The notes: a model not told the origin generated them from the sequence alone. A DNA stretch of 64,000 bases from Deinococcales bacterium (GCA_025359505.1 JANYHH010000067.1:18508-82507), one strand, 5' to 3'. Numbered from the stretch's first letter, positions 17,165 to 25,808 are shown. Program-made: numbers and translations.

Positions 17165-18343
17165 CTACGCTGCTTTCCACATCCGAGCCGCCTCGAGCCG
17201 CTTGTCGATGCTCGGATGGTCGTGCAGCCAGATTTCGACCCAGCGCGGCGGGTTTGGATCGGTCAGGTTTTCACTGGCCAGCACGCGAAACGCAGCTTCG
17301 AAAGCGGGCTTGTTCTGGGTGATTTGTAGCGCGTACCGATCGGCGCGGTACTCCATGCGGCGCTTGTAGGCGTTAATCAACAAGCTCGCCAGTTGCCCAA
17401 TCAGCGTGAACGACAGCATCAGCAGCGGCAATGTGGCGATGTCTCCCGCGCCCTGCAAGCCAAACTGCGTGCCAACGCTGGTGAACAACCACTGCGCGAC
17501 CGCGATCACGACGATGATCTGAACAGCGCTCATCACGACCAGCACGGGCACATCGCGGTGAATTTTATGGCCCAACTCGTGCGCCAGTACGACCTCGACG
17601 CCAGCGGGATCAATTTTCTCAAGTAATGTGTCGGTGATGATGACTTCCGTGCCGACGCCATCGGGTGACAGCATCGCGTTCATGCCCTTGGTTTTGGCGC
17701 TGACTTCTAACTTGCTGACCTTGCTCAGGCGCACGCCCGCTTTGCCGAACACGTTCCTGATCCGCCCCTCGAGATCGGGATCGGCAATCGGACTGGATTT
17801 ATGGTTCAGCCGCGCCAGTTTCGGTGCGAAGAACAACATCGCGCCGAACAGCAAAGCGATCAATCCCAGTGCCAGTGGAAACCAGAGGTCTGGAAAGCTC
17901 CTAAAAATCGTGTACAACCCCAAAAATAGCACGCTCGAGATCGCTGTACCGACCGCCACACCTTTGAGCTGATCGACCAGCCAGCCACTGAAATTTTGCT
18001 TCAGCAGCCCAAAACGCTTGCCTTGCACGTACCCAAAGTAAACCTCGAGCGGGAATTCTAAGAGCGCCGCTAGCAGCCCAAAGACCAAGATGAACGCCAG
18101 CGTGGGCAGCAACGCGTTGCCGCCGAGGGCGTCGCGCAGGGTGCTGGACGCGCCAGTCACGGTGAACAGCGTCAAAAAAACGAGGCTCAAAGCGAGACTG
18201 ATGATCGCGCTCAGTACTTTCAGGCGTTCCCTTGACTGGGCTTGAGCGAGTTTCTCACCGCTCAGCACGGCACTGACCTCGAGCGCGTTGTCCTCGAGCG
18301 CGTTGTCCTCGAGCCGAATGTTGGAATTGCTGGGCTGATTCAT
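17165..18343 (-). CDS. M48-family metalloprotease
   Basis: A 392-aa membrane protease. The zinc motif HELGHKIHRD lies near residue 254, with a distal YRADRYALQ that supplies the third ligand region (ExxxD). Hydrophobic segments occur before and after the catalytic part, as in HtpX and Ste24 relatives. ATG 18343 has GAGGAG upstream and defines the start. Near the N-terminus a 15-nt unit is duplicated, encoding LEDNALEDNALE. It is divergent from the TVP38 gene with a 100-bp gap. Confidence 0.88.
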   Translation of the reverse strand: MNQPSNSNIRLEDNALEDNALEVSAVLSGEKLAQAQSRERLKVLSAIISLALSLVFLTLFTVTGASSTLRDALGGNALLPTLAFILVFGLLAALLEFPLEVYFGYVQGKRFGLLKQNFSGWLVDQLKGVAVGTAISSVLFLGLYTIFRSFPDLWFPLALGLIALLFGAMLFFAPKLARLNHKSSPIADPDLEGRIRNVFGKAGVRLSKVSKLEVSAKTKGMNAMLSPDGVGTEVIITDTLLEKIDPAGVEVVLAHELGHKIHRDVPVLVVMSAVQIIVVIAVAQWLFTSVGTQFGLQGAGDIATLPLLMLSFTLIGQLASLLINAYKRRMEYRADRYALQITQNKPAFEAAFRVLASENLTDPNPPRWVEIWLHDHPSIDKRLEAARMWKAA

Positions 18344-18443
18344 ATTGATGAACTCCTCGTGCAGCACTGTAATGTTGAGCCGATGATCTCGAGCGTGTTC
18401 CGTGCCACGCTGAGGCGCTGGATTGGGCTGTTACGCTGCTTGG

Positions 18444-19220
18444 ATGCCTCGAGTTCCCACGCTACCAGCCAAGTTTACGCTGCCCGCCATCGCGTGGGCT
18501 TACCTCGCACTGATCGCGGGGATGTTGCTCAGTTACGCCCTCGTTCCAGCGGTGCGAGCAGCGGCGCTCGAGGCGTATCGCCTGCTCGCCAGCGATGACC
18601 GCACTGCGTTGCAGATCTGGGTGCAGGGTTTTGGCTGGTGGGGCCCGGTGCTGATCGTGACCTTGATGATCGCGCAGACGCTGCTGTCGTTCGTGCCGAT
18701 GATTCTGGTGCTGCTGGTCAGTGTGATGGCGTATGGGCCGGTGTACGGCGCACTGCTCGGGTGGTTCGGGGCGATCATCGCGGCGCTGCTGGGCTACGGC
18801 ATCGGGCTGGTGTTCGGCGCTCGCCTTGCCGAGCGTTTCGTCACGCTCAGCCTCCGCGCCTTGATCGAAACCAACGTCCAGCGCTACGGCGCGTGGGCGA
18901 TTCTGGCGTTGCGGCTTTCGCCGCTCGTGCCATCCGATGGTGTCAGCTTCGTCGCGGGGTTGGTTCGGATGCGCGTCTGGCCGTTCACACTGGCGACCAT
19001 CGCGGGCGTCACGCCGATTGCCGTAGCCGTGGGATATTTCGGCTCGAGCATCGAGCGTTTGCAGCTCGGGATCGTGGTCATCACCGCGCTGAGTTTGATT
19101 GCACTGGTCGCGTTCGTGCTGTTCGACCGCGCTAAACGAAACGCAGTACCTGAAGACATTGCGAACGCCGACCTCGAGCCAAACAAACCAGAGGAGACTC
19201 GAGCGTCAATTGAGGCTTGA
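18444..19220 (+). CDS. TVP38/TMEM64 (DedA-like) membrane protein
   Basis: A 258-aa integral membrane protein. The central VTT/SNARE-associated domain includes FGARLAERFV, then YGAWAILALRLSPLVPSDGVSF and VAGLVRMRVW, typical of TVP38/TMEM64 proteins thought to scramble or move lipids. ATG 18444 is 6 nt after TACGCT (18432-18437), fixing the start. The 3' end overlaps the convergent DUF309 gene by 89 bp. Confidence 0.85.
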   Translation: MPRVPTLPAKFTLPAIAWAYLALIAGMLLSYALVPAVRAAALEAYRLLASDDRTALQIWVQGFGWWGPVLIVTLMIAQTLLSFVPMILVLLVSVMAYGPVYGALLGWFGAIIAALLGYGIGLVFGARLAERFVTLSLRALIETNVQRYGAWAILALRLSPLVPSDGVSFVAGLVRMRVWPFTLATIAGVTPIAVAVGYFGSSIERLQLGIVVITALSLIALVAFVLFDRAKRNAVPEDIANADLEPNKPEETRASIEA

Positions 19221-19539
19221 ATGCCTGATCCCCCAGCGCCCGCAGCACCTCGAGCTTCAATACCTCTACGTCGATGCCATCTCGAGCCGCGTAATCGTTA
19301 CCGATCCCCCCTAACCGCCGCAGGGCTTTGTCGTAATTGCGTTGCCCGCCCAATGCGTTGTCGTAATGCCAGCGTTTGTGCAGCGCGGCTGCCAGCAGAA
19401 TCAGTCCCTGCACGTAACTCGCCTCACGCAGGTCTCCGCTCGCCTTGGCTGCGTTCCACGGTACTTCCCAGACCTCGTGGGCTTCCCAGTATTCGCCGGC
19501 GTTGAACAGCCGCGCCCCGCTCATCATCTCGAGCCGCAT
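19132..19539 (-). CDS. DUF309 domain protein
   Basis: A 135-aa protein whose core GARLFNAGEYWEAHEVWE followed by YVQGLILLAAALHKRW is the DUF309 signature (a small helical bundle of unknown function). ATG 19539 shares its A with the TGA of the upstream TPR gene (TGATG), so the genes are coupled. The C-terminal 89 bp lie antisense to the end of the TVP38 gene, and the last 20 or so residues look family-unlike, so the gene may have been extended by loss of an earlier stop. Confidence 0.82.
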   Translation of the reverse strand: MRLEMMSGARLFNAGEYWEAHEVWEVPWNAAKASGDLREASYVQGLILLAAALHKRWHYDNALGGQRNYDKALRRLGGIGNDYAARDGIDVEVLKLEVLRALGDQAFKPQLTLESPLVCLARGRRSQCLQVLRFV

Positions 19540-20297
19540 CAGCGCACGCTCAGTGCGTCTAAGGCGTCCCGTGCGATTTGCATGTTCGGGTTCAGCGACA
19601 GCGCCGAGCGGTACGCGAGCCGCGCCGCGTCGAAGCGTCCCAGTTGCTCGAGGGTGCGCCCGCGAGTGAACTGCGCTTCTGCATACGCCGGGTGCTTGGC
19701 GTAACCCAGCGCAAACAGCGTCACGGAGCGCTCCAGCACAGGCTCGGCGCGTTCCGGCTCGCTTAAACTCAAGTAAATCACGCCCTGATTGAGCCACCCG
19801 AACGGTTGCGAGGCATCAATCCGCACCGCGCGGCGATACGCCTCGAGCGCTTGACGCAAATCGCCGCTGCGCCACGCGATCGCCCCCCAGTCCATCGCAA
19901 AGCGGTACGTTTCCTTGATGCCGGACGCCTTCGGATCGCCGCCTGCGGCCACGCGCAGATTGCTCAGGGCCAATTGGGTCTTCCCCTGCGCGGCTTGCAC
20001 CAAGCCCATCTGCCAGTAATACTCTGAACGCGGCGAGCCAGCGCGAAAGGCAATGCTGATCTGATCGGCCGCCCTCCCCAGATTGACCACGCCGCCAGAC
20101 AGGTAATACGCTCTCGAGAGCAGAAAATGCGCTTCGGTATCGCCGGGTTTGACGCGCAGGTGCGATTCTAAACGCGGGATCACGCTGAGAAAATCACCTT
20201 GCTCCAAACGATTTCTCAGCACGCTCAGGTCAGCAGTCGCTTGAGCCAACACGCTCGAGACGCACAAGATCAGCAGGATCAGCAAACGTTGGGGCAT
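19539..20297 (-). CDS. Exported TPR-repeat protein
   Basis: A 252-aa protein with a Sec signal (LLILLILCVSSVLAQ) followed by TPR-like helix pairs, for example YWQMGLVQAAQGKTQLALSN and GWLNQGVIYLSLSEPERAEP. It probably works as a periplasmic or cell-surface scaffold. It sits between Hsp20 (5 bp away) and DUF309 (1-nt overlap), so the three form an operon. No specific partner can be named. Confidence 0.75.
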   Translation of the reverse strand: MPQRLLILLILCVSSVLAQATADLSVLRNRLEQGDFLSVIPRLESHLRVKPGDTEAHFLLSRAYYLSGGVVNLGRAADQISIAFRAGSPRSEYYWQMGLVQAAQGKTQLALSNLRVAAGGDPKASGIKETYRFAMDWGAIAWRSGDLRQALEAYRRAVRIDASQPFGWLNQGVIYLSLSEPERAEPVLERSVTLFALGYAKHPAYAEAQFTRGRTLEQLGRFDAARLAYRSALSLNPNMQIARDALDALSVR

Positions 20298-20302
20298 TGA
20301 AC

Positions 20303-20689
20303 TTACCCGCTGCCCACGGTGATCGTGTCGCCCAATTTGCGAAAGCGAATCTCGAGCTGCCCAGCGCGGTACTGCGCGACTGCCGAGCCGGGTTCGACCG
20401 CCACGGGAATCTCGAGTTCGCGCTGAAAATGCCCGGTTGGCCGTTCACTGTGCAAGGCTGAGCCGTAACGCTGCGCCTCGCGCCCGCCACTGACGGCGAT
20501 CCGCTGCCCGTCGTGGGCGATTTCAAGCGTCGTGATCTCCAAGCCCGGCGCGTCCATCACCAGCAGCAGATCCGAGCCTGACTCGTACCAATCGCTCGCG
20601 GGTCGCCAACCAGCCGATTGACTGATCTGCGTCACGCGCTCGCGGATTTTGGCGAGTTGTGAGAGCGGTTGCCACGTCTGCAAATCCAT
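20303..20689 (-). CDS. Hsp20/alpha-crystallin family small heat-shock protein
   Basis: A 128-aa protein with an alpha-crystallin domain (about residues 30-120): LLLVMDAPGLE, the strand IAVSGGRE and the closing LEIRFRKLGDT. The C-terminal I-x-I/V tail may be ITV in TITVGSG. It should hold unfolding proteins without ATP. TAGCAT ends 6 nt before ATG, a leaderless promoter. No CIRCE element or sigma-32-like site is visible. Confidence 0.8.
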   Translation of the reverse strand: MDLQTWQPLSQLAKIRERVTQISQSAGWRPASDWYESGSDLLLVMDAPGLEITTLEIAHDGQRIAVSGGREAQRYGSALHSERPTGHFQRELEIPVAVEPGSAVAQYRAGQLEIRFRKLGDTITVGSG

Positions 20690-20780
20690 AGCCAGATGCT
20701 ACACCGCCTCACTTGAGCTTTGCCGGCTCGAGTGAACAGTTTTGGTTAGCGCTCGAGCTTGGAAATCGATTGAACAAATC

Positions 20781-20810
20781 GTAGGGGCTTGCCACTGCAA
20801 GCCTCTACAG
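20781..20810. repeat. Inverted-repeat element GTAGGGGCTTGC
   Basis: GTAGGGGCTTGC and GCAAGCCTCTAC form a 12-position stem with one G-T pair around CACT. The GTAGGGG opening resembles the segments at 11788 and 15313, suggesting one dispersed family. It lies in the 191-bp gap between Hsp20 and pyrophosphatase genes. Confidence 0.5.
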
Positions 20811-20880
20811 CCGCGCAGCCCGATGCCAACAACATCACGAGACTCGAGGCTTTGACGAAAGCCCCGAGCAGCGCCTCAAC

Positions 20881-21417
20881 CTATTTCTTGGCGTCTTTAG
20901 CGCGTTGCATCGCCTCGAGCACGATCTTCATCGCTTCGCCCTTGTCGCGCCAGCCTTTGGTTTCCACGCTTTTACCTTCCAAGGATTTGTACTCGGCGAA
21001 GAAGTGTTCGATCTCCGCCAGTCTGTGCTGCTGCACGTCTGCCAGCGTCACGCGGTCATCCCAGCGCGGATCGTTGGCGGGCACGGCCAGCACCTTTTCG
21101 TCGTCGCCCTTGTCATCCTGCATCACCAGTACGCCAACGACCCGCGCCTCGACCATCACGCCGACGTGAAAAGCGTGCGTGCTGAGCAGCACGACATCCA
21201 GCGGATCGCCGTCGCCGCCGAGCGTGCTGGGGATGAAGCCGTAATCACCGGGGTAGGACATGCTGGCGTACAACACGCGGTCGAGTTTAATCACTCCAAA
21301 CTCTTTGTCGTACTCGTATTTATTTGAAGAGTTGCGCGGCACTTCGATGATGACGTTGACGATTTCCGGAGCGTCCTTGCCAGCGGGAATTTCGTAAAGA
21401 TTCATTGGTGTTTGCAT
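20881..21417 (-). CDS. ppa: Inorganic pyrophosphatase, family I
   Basis: A 178-aa soluble pyrophosphatase. The metal-binding signature GDGDPLDVVLL and the upstream KYEYDKEFG and SYPGDYGFIP segments match family I enzymes. It hydrolyses PPi to phosphate and pulls biosynthetic reactions forward. ATG 21417 has AAAGGA upstream and is preferred to the first in-frame ATG; starting at MNLYEIPAG is the other option. Its upstream region carries a 34-bp tandem duplication. Confidence 0.95.
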   Translation of the reverse strand: MQTPMNLYEIPAGKDAPEIVNVIIEVPRNSSNKYEYDKEFGVIKLDRVLYASMSYPGDYGFIPSTLGGDGDPLDVVLLSTHAFHVGVMVEARVVGVLVMQDDKGDDEKVLAVPANDPRWDDRVTLADVQQHRLAEIEHFFAEYKSLEGKSVETKGWRDKGEAMKIVLEAMQRAKDAKK

Positions 21418-21423
21418 GGTGTC

Positions 21424-21491
21424 CTTTGTGGCTCGAGGCAATCTTGAGCCGGATTAACTTTGTGGCTCGAGGCAATCTCGAGCCGGATTGA
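21424..21491. repeat. 34-bp tandem duplication upstream of ppa
   Basis: Units 21424-21457 and 21458-21491 are 34 bp each and differ at two positions: CTTGAG versus CTCGAG in the right arm, and the last A/G (TTAA versus TTGA). In the second unit GGCTCGAG and CTCGAGCC form an 8-bp hairpin with a 5-nt loop; in the first the T gives a G-T pair. The unit ends 6 bp before the ppa start. Confidence 0.85.
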
Positions 21492-21551
21492 CATGGTGAC
21501 GCGGCGTATGGGAGCAGGGCAAGTGCGCTCGCTCGAGGTAAAGTCTACTTC

Positions 21552-22484
21552 GTGTTAAAGATTCCCGTGCTGGCTGGCCCGACCGCCAGCGGCAAAACCG
21601 CGCTGAGTTTAGAGCTGGCGCAACGTTACCCGCTCGAGGTGATCTCAGCCGACGCGATGATGGTGTACCGTCAGCTCGATGTTGGCACGGCCAAACCCAC
21701 GCGGCTCGAGCGCGGTGAAGTGCCGCATCATTTGATCGACATCGCCGATCCGAACACGGATTTCAGCGTGACCGAGTGGGTTGTGGCGGCCGAGGGTGCG
21801 ATTGCGGAGGTCGTTGAGCGCGGACGCATTCCGCTGGTTGTCGGCGGCACGGGTTTCTACATCCGCGCCCTGTCGCAGGGTCTGCCGAGCGCCCCGCCGA
21901 GCGACGCAAACGCCATGCAGCGGCTCGAGGTTGAACTCAAGAAGCAGGGTTTAGACAGCATGATCGCTGAACTGGGTGCGGTCAGCCCGAGCGACGCGGA
22001 GCGCACGCAGCGCAACCCGCGCCGCGTCCTGCGGGCGTTGGAGATTCTGCGCGGCACGGGTCGCGCCCCCGCGACCTTTGAGCCTCGAGCACCGCGTTTT
22101 TCATTTGAGAAGTTCGTGCTGCTGCCCGATAAAGCGCTGCTCGAGACGCGGATCGCCGCTCGCACGAGTGCCATGCTGAGTGGCGGTCTGCTCGAGGAGG
22201 CGCGGGGGTTGCTCAAAGCCTTCAGCCGCGATGGGCGGCGGGCGACGAGCTTTCAGGCCATCGGTTACAAGCAAGCACTCGACCACTTACTGGGCGTGCC
22301 AGACGATGCGGGCGTGGTGCAACACATCAGCTTGGAGGAAACAGAGCGGCGCATCAGCCTCGCCACACGGCAGTACGCCAAGCGCCAAGCGACGTGGTTC
22401 GCCCGCGAGCCGGACGCGCAGATTTTTCGCACTTTGCCCGAGATCAAATCAGCCCTCGAGACCGCGCTCAGAGCATGGTGCTAA
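21552..22484 (+). CDS. miaA: tRNA dimethylallyltransferase
   Basis: A 310-aa MiaA with P-loop [10 protein letters not shown], the [19 protein letters not shown] segment that holds the catalytic Asp, and the [12 protein letters not shown] signature. It transfers dimethylallyl to A37 of tRNAs reading UNN codons. The GTG start at 21552 is 7 nt after TAAAGT (21539-21544). The stop codon TAA at 22482-22484 is also the first three bases of the TAAAAT box for the next gene. Confidence 0.95.
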   Translation: MLKIPVLAGPTASGKTALSLELAQRYPLEVISADAMMVYRQLDVGTAKPTRLERGEVPHHLIDIADPNTDFSVTEWVVAAEGAIAEVVERGRIPLVVGGTGFYIRALSQGLPSAPPSDANAMQRLEVELKKQGLDSMIAELGAVSPSDAERTQRNPRRVLRALEILRGTGRAPATFEPRAPRFSFEKFVLLPDKALLETRIAARTSAMLSGGLLEEARGLLKAFSRDGRRATSFQAIGYKQALDHLLGVPDDAGVVQHISLEETERRISLATRQYAKRQATWFAREPDAQIFRTLPEIKSALETALRAWC

Positions 22485-22495
22485 AATCTTGCCTT

Positions 22496-22909
22496 ATGGA
22501 GCGCAGAATTCGGGTTTTGATTGCCAAACCGGGCTTGGATGGTCACGACAGAGGCGCGAAAATCATCGCCCGCGCCCTGCGCGACGCAGGCATGGAAGTG
22601 ATCTATACGGGCTTGCGGCAGACCAGCGCGATGATCGTGGGCGCAGCCGTGCAGGAGGACGTGGACGCGATTGGGCTGTCGATCCTCAGCGGGGCGCACC
22701 TGCATTACTTCAAGGAAATCAAAGCCTTGCTCGAGGAGCGCAGCGCGACAGACATCCTGCTGTTTGGCGGTGGCATCATCCCCGAAAGCGATGTTGCGAC
22801 GCTCGAGGCGCTCGGCGTCCACGGAATCTTCACGCCGGGCACGAGTACGGGCGATGTCGTAGAGTTTCTGCAAAAGGCCGTGCCGCAGCGCTGGGCGCAG
22901 CTTTCGTAA
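22496..22909 (+). CDS. Cobalamin-binding domain protein, methylmalonyl-CoA mutase C-terminal type
   Basis: A 137-aa stand-alone B12-binding domain. The motif D-x-H-x-x-G is in [13 protein letters not shown], the second motif S-x-L is GLSILSGAH and the third is GGGIIP. This matches the small subunit of acyl-CoA mutases such as methylmalonyl-CoA or isobutyryl-CoA mutase. The catalytic large subunit is not in the window. TAAAAT at 22482-22487 is 8 nt before ATG 22496, and its TAA doubles as the miaA stop. Confidence 0.92.
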   Translation: MERRIRVLIAKPGLDGHDRGAKIIARALRDAGMEVIYTGLRQTSAMIVGAAVQEDVDAIGLSILSGAHLHYFKEIKALLEERSATDILLFGGGIIPESDVATLEALGVHGIFTPGTSTGDVVEFLQKAVPQRWAQLS

Positions 22910-23059
22910 ACGCAGTCAGAATCGCTGCTCGAGTCTCATAGCTCGAGTTACCGTCATAGACGGTGTTTGAGCTGGGAAGCCTTGGTTGACCTCGAGCCAA
23001 GCCTCATCCACCCGTTTGGTGTGCAGCAGCGCTTTTTTGGGCGTGTAAGATAACCCACC

Positions 23060-23887
23060 GTGTTCGGCAACCTCTTCCAGCAATCGCTCAAGGCTCGCCC
23101 TCGAGTCGAGTACGTCAGTGAGTATTTTTTCAGGCCCATCGCGCATCTGTGCGTGCTGGTGTTACTGCCGCTGCGCGTCGCCCCGACGTGGCTGGTGGTG
23201 TTTCACACTTGCCTCGGGGTTTTGGCGAGTGTACTGATCGCGGGCGGTCAACTGATTTGGGCGGCTGCGCTGATTCAGATTAAAACCGTGCTTGACAACG
23301 CGGACGGGCAATTGGCTCGAGCATCAAACATGACATCGGAAACGGGACGGTACTTGGACACCGAGGGCGATTTCATCGTCAATGCGGCGCTGTTCGCTGG
23401 GTTAGGTGCGTTCACGGGGTACTGGGGAATCGCGCTGCTGGCGTTTGCGGTCTTCACGTTGCTGCTGTCCATCGACTTCAACTGGGAGTACCAGTACCGC
23501 ACCGAGCGCGGCGAGGGTTTCCGCGCCTCACCAGACTCGAGCCGTGAGAATCAGGTTGTGCTGCGGGGCTTGCAGCACTTTTACGACATCATCTTCAAAC
23601 CGCAAGACCTGTGGATCAGGCGCGTGGCTGAAATGCGGTTCGCTGCTCTGTACGCCCGCCATCCGAACGCCGATGCTCGAGCCGCTGCACGCTTGGCGTA
23701 CTTTGATGCCGACAGCCTGCTGGTGCTGGCGAACCTCGAGTTGAGCACGCAACTGCTGATTCTGGGGATCTGTCTGGTGCTGGGTGCACCAATCGTTTTC
23801 CTGTGGTTCGTGCTGCTGTGCGGCGCGGTTGTGCTGTTGCTGCAATTGCGCCGCGAAACCCGAGCCGTGGCCGTATTGCGCGGCTGA
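23060..23887 (+). CDS. CDP-alcohol phosphatidyltransferase family membrane enzyme
   Basis: A 275-aa membrane protein with the family motif DG-x2-AR-x8-G-x3-D-x3-D, visible in ADGQLARAS...TGRYLDTEGD (about residues 80-102). Family members join a CDP-alcohol to another alcohol to make phospholipids or soluble phosphodiesters. The third and last Asp are in place; the substrate is unknown. GTG 23060 is 8 nt after TAAGAT. An N-terminal soluble stretch precedes about six helices. Confidence 0.88.
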   Translation: MFGNLFQQSLKARPRVEYVSEYFFRPIAHLCVLVLLPLRVAPTWLVVFHTCLGVLASVLIAGGQLIWAAALIQIKTVLDNADGQLARASNMTSETGRYLDTEGDFIVNAALFAGLGAFTGYWGIALLAFAVFTLLLSIDFNWEYQYRTERGEGFRASPDSSRENQVVLRGLQHFYDIIFKPQDLWIRRVAEMRFAALYARHPNADARAAARLAYFDADSLLVLANLELSTQLLILGICLVLGAPIVFLWFVLLCGAVVLLLQLRRETRAVAVLRG

Positions 23888-23927
23888 ATGCAGCATTGCC
23901 CTCGCTCGAGCGCGTAGGCTTATTCGT

Positions 23928-24362
23928 GTGAGTGAACCTGTTGTCAAAAAATACCCGTTGCCCGCCGTCGCCGCGCTGATCGCTGGCCCATCGGGACGCG
24001 TGCTGATCGTGCAAACCCATAAGTGGAGCGGCTACTGGGGCGTGCCGGGCGGCAAAGTCGATTACGGTGAGGACATCCTGACCGCACTGCGCCGCGAGAT
24101 GCGCGAAGAGGTCGGTTTGGAGATCCGCGATGAGCAATACGCGTTTCTGTCCGAAATCATTGAGGACAAAGATTTTCACAAACCGATGCACTTCATCAGT
24201 TTGGAGTACGTCGCCCGCAGTGATTCTGAAAAGACAGTCTTCAACGAGGAGATCGCGCAAGGCGCGTGGGTGACGCTCGAGCAGGCACTCACGTATCCAA
24301 TCAACTCCTACACCAAGAAGCTGCTCGAGTGGTGCGTTGAGAATGGCTTCCCCAATGGTTAA
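23928..24362 (+). CDS. Nudix hydrolase
   Basis: A 144-aa Nudix protein with the box GG-x5-E-x7-REVGLE-type, seen as GGKVDYGEDILTALRREM followed by REEVGLE. It hydrolyses a nucleoside diphosphate derivative, substrate unknown. The start is GTG 23928, 7 nt after TAGGCT (23915-23920); the longer frame upstream is Cys-rich and unlike the family. The stop overlaps the following SDR start by 8 nt, so the pair is co-translated. Confidence 0.9.
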   Translation: MSEPVVKKYPLPAVAALIAGPSGRVLIVQTHKWSGYWGVPGGKVDYGEDILTALRREMREEVGLEIRDEQYAFLSEIIEDKDFHKPMHFISLEYVARSDSEKTVFNEEIAQGAWVTLEQALTYPINSYTKKLLEWCVENGFPNG

Positions 24363-25062
24363 AACTGTATTGGTGACGGGCGCAGTCAAGGGCATTGGTC
24401 GCGCTATTGCGCTGAAACTTGCCCGTGAAGGTTTCGACATCGCCATCCACTACCGCGCCTCGAGCGATGAAGCGCAAGCGGTCAAGCTTGAGTGTGAAGC
24501 GCTGGGCGTAAAAGCGGTGAGGCTCAGCGCTGATCTTCGTGACTCGAGTGAAGCGCAGACGCTGGTCTCGAGTGCTGCCGCTCAGTTGGGTGGGCTGGGC
24601 GTGCTGGTCAACAACGTCGGCAACTACGTGCGGAAGCCGCTGGCTGACCTGACAGTCATTGATTGGCGCGAGATGCTGGACTCCAATTTGAACGCCGCTT
24701 TTTACACCTGTCACGCGGCGCTGCCAATTATGCGCTCACAGGGCTACGGGCGGATCGTAAACCTCGGCTTCGCGGGAGCGCAGAACCTGATCGCCCGCCC
24801 AAACATTTTGCCGTATGCGATTGCGAAAACCGGCATCATTTTACTGACCAAAGCCATCGCGCAATCCGAAGCGGCGCACGGCATCACCGCCAACGTCGTC
24901 GCGCCGGGCGTGATCGAAAACAGCGTCTCCAAGCCGCTCGAGTTAATCCCAATCGGCAGGCTGGGGACGCTCGAGGAATTGAGCGATGCGGTCTGGGGCT
25001 TCGTCAACTCGAGTTACCAGACGGGACAACTGCTCGAGGTCGCGGGCGGGTTTAATCTGTAA
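24355..25062 (+). CDS. Short-chain dehydrogenase/reductase lacking the usual catalytic Ser
   Basis: A 235-aa SDR with the cofactor loop TGAVKGIGRAIA, the NNVGNY stabilising motif (NNxG) and YAIAK as the YxxxK pair. Thirteen residues before the Tyr, where Ser normally sits, the sequence reads GFAGAQNL, with no Ser. The enzyme may use another residue or have altered chemistry, as in some FabG-like and pterin-reductase relatives. ATG 24355 overlaps the Nudix stop and has no separate promoter. Confidence 0.85.
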   Translation: MVKTVLVTGAVKGIGRAIALKLAREGFDIAIHYRASSDEAQAVKLECEALGVKAVRLSADLRDSSEAQTLVSSAAAQLGGLGVLVNNVGNYVRKPLADLTVIDWREMLDSNLNAAFYTCHAALPIMRSQGYGRIVNLGFAGAQNLIARPNILPYAIAKTGIILLTKAIAQSEAAHGITANVVAPGVIENSVSKPLELIPIGRLGTLEELSDAVWGFVNSSYQTGQLLEVAGGFNL

Positions 25063-25070
25063 CAGTCAAC

Positions 25071-25385
25071 CTATGACGCTGCACCGATGACCACGCCGAC
25101 AAACTTGGCTTCCCATAAACTCGGCTCGAGCGCCGCATCGAACGCGGCTTGCGACACGGGCAGAATCGACAGCTCGAGCAGGGGTGTGCTGAAGCGCAAT
25201 GCGACGGGTTCGACGCGCAGCAGCTCGCGCATCTGATTCACGACCGAATCGCGCAGCACCAGCAACAACTCAAGCTGATCGGCTTGGGTTTGCGGCATGG
25301 CGATCAGTGATTCGTACCGCGCCCCATAGTGCCCGCGCAGTGCAGCATTCACCTCGAGCAGCCGCGCTTTCAAATCGGTTTCCAT
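25071..25385 (-). CDS. Hypothetical 104-aa protein
   Basis: A small protein with a predicted N-terminal helical half (residues 1-55) and a C-terminal half of likely strands. I recognise no family. TACACT ends 8 nt before the ATG, which supports a real leaderless gene. It is convergent with the SDR gene, 8 bp apart. The composition, including CTCGAG copies, is native. Confidence 0.6.
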   Translation of the reverse strand: METDLKARLLEVNAALRGHYGARYESLIAMPQTQADQLELLLVLRDSVVNQMRELLRVEPVALRFSTPLLELSILPVSQAAFDAALEPSLWEAKFVGVVIGAAS

Positions 25386-25425
25386 ATCGGCAGAGTGTAC
25401 GTTGATGGCTAAAAGGCTGCTGTGT

Positions 25426-25693
25426 TTCGGTTTTGGATCACCTAGCGTACACAGCGAGGCTTTAACAGCTCAAGTTGCTCGGGCATGAGTAGCACAGGGG
25501 ATTGTTGGGAGAATGCTTTTGTCGAGGCATTCTTTGCGACGTTGAAACTCGAGTTGAGCTTGGAATCATCAACCGGGTCTCGAGCGGTGACGCGAGGCGT
25601 GATTTCTGATTGGTTTGCTGATACGACGATCAGAGGCTGCATTCAACGCTGAGTTTTAAATCACCAGTGAAACTCGAGAAGCTTTGGTTTTGA
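25426..25693 (+). pseudogene. Decayed IS3-family transposase C-terminal fragment
   Basis: Three frames together read like the end of an IS3-type OrfB integrase. GSPSVHSEALTAQVA comes first; a frame change leads to STGDCWENAFVEAFFATLK (25494-25550), containing the last catalytic Glu region; another shift gives LHSTLSFKSPVKLEKLW to a stop at 25693, equal to the family's HSxLGYxSPxxFE ending. Internal frameshifts show it is dead. It already carries two CTCGAG copies, so it has probably been resident a long time. Confidence 0.8.
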
Positions 25694-25808
25694 GGGCAAA
25701 AGCTGGACTCGATCTCCACAGTCCGCAAAGCCTCGATAAACCTACCAGTACGTTGGGCGATGCGGCGCTGTTCGGTACATCAACATTCATCACCGTACCG
25801 CTGCCGAA

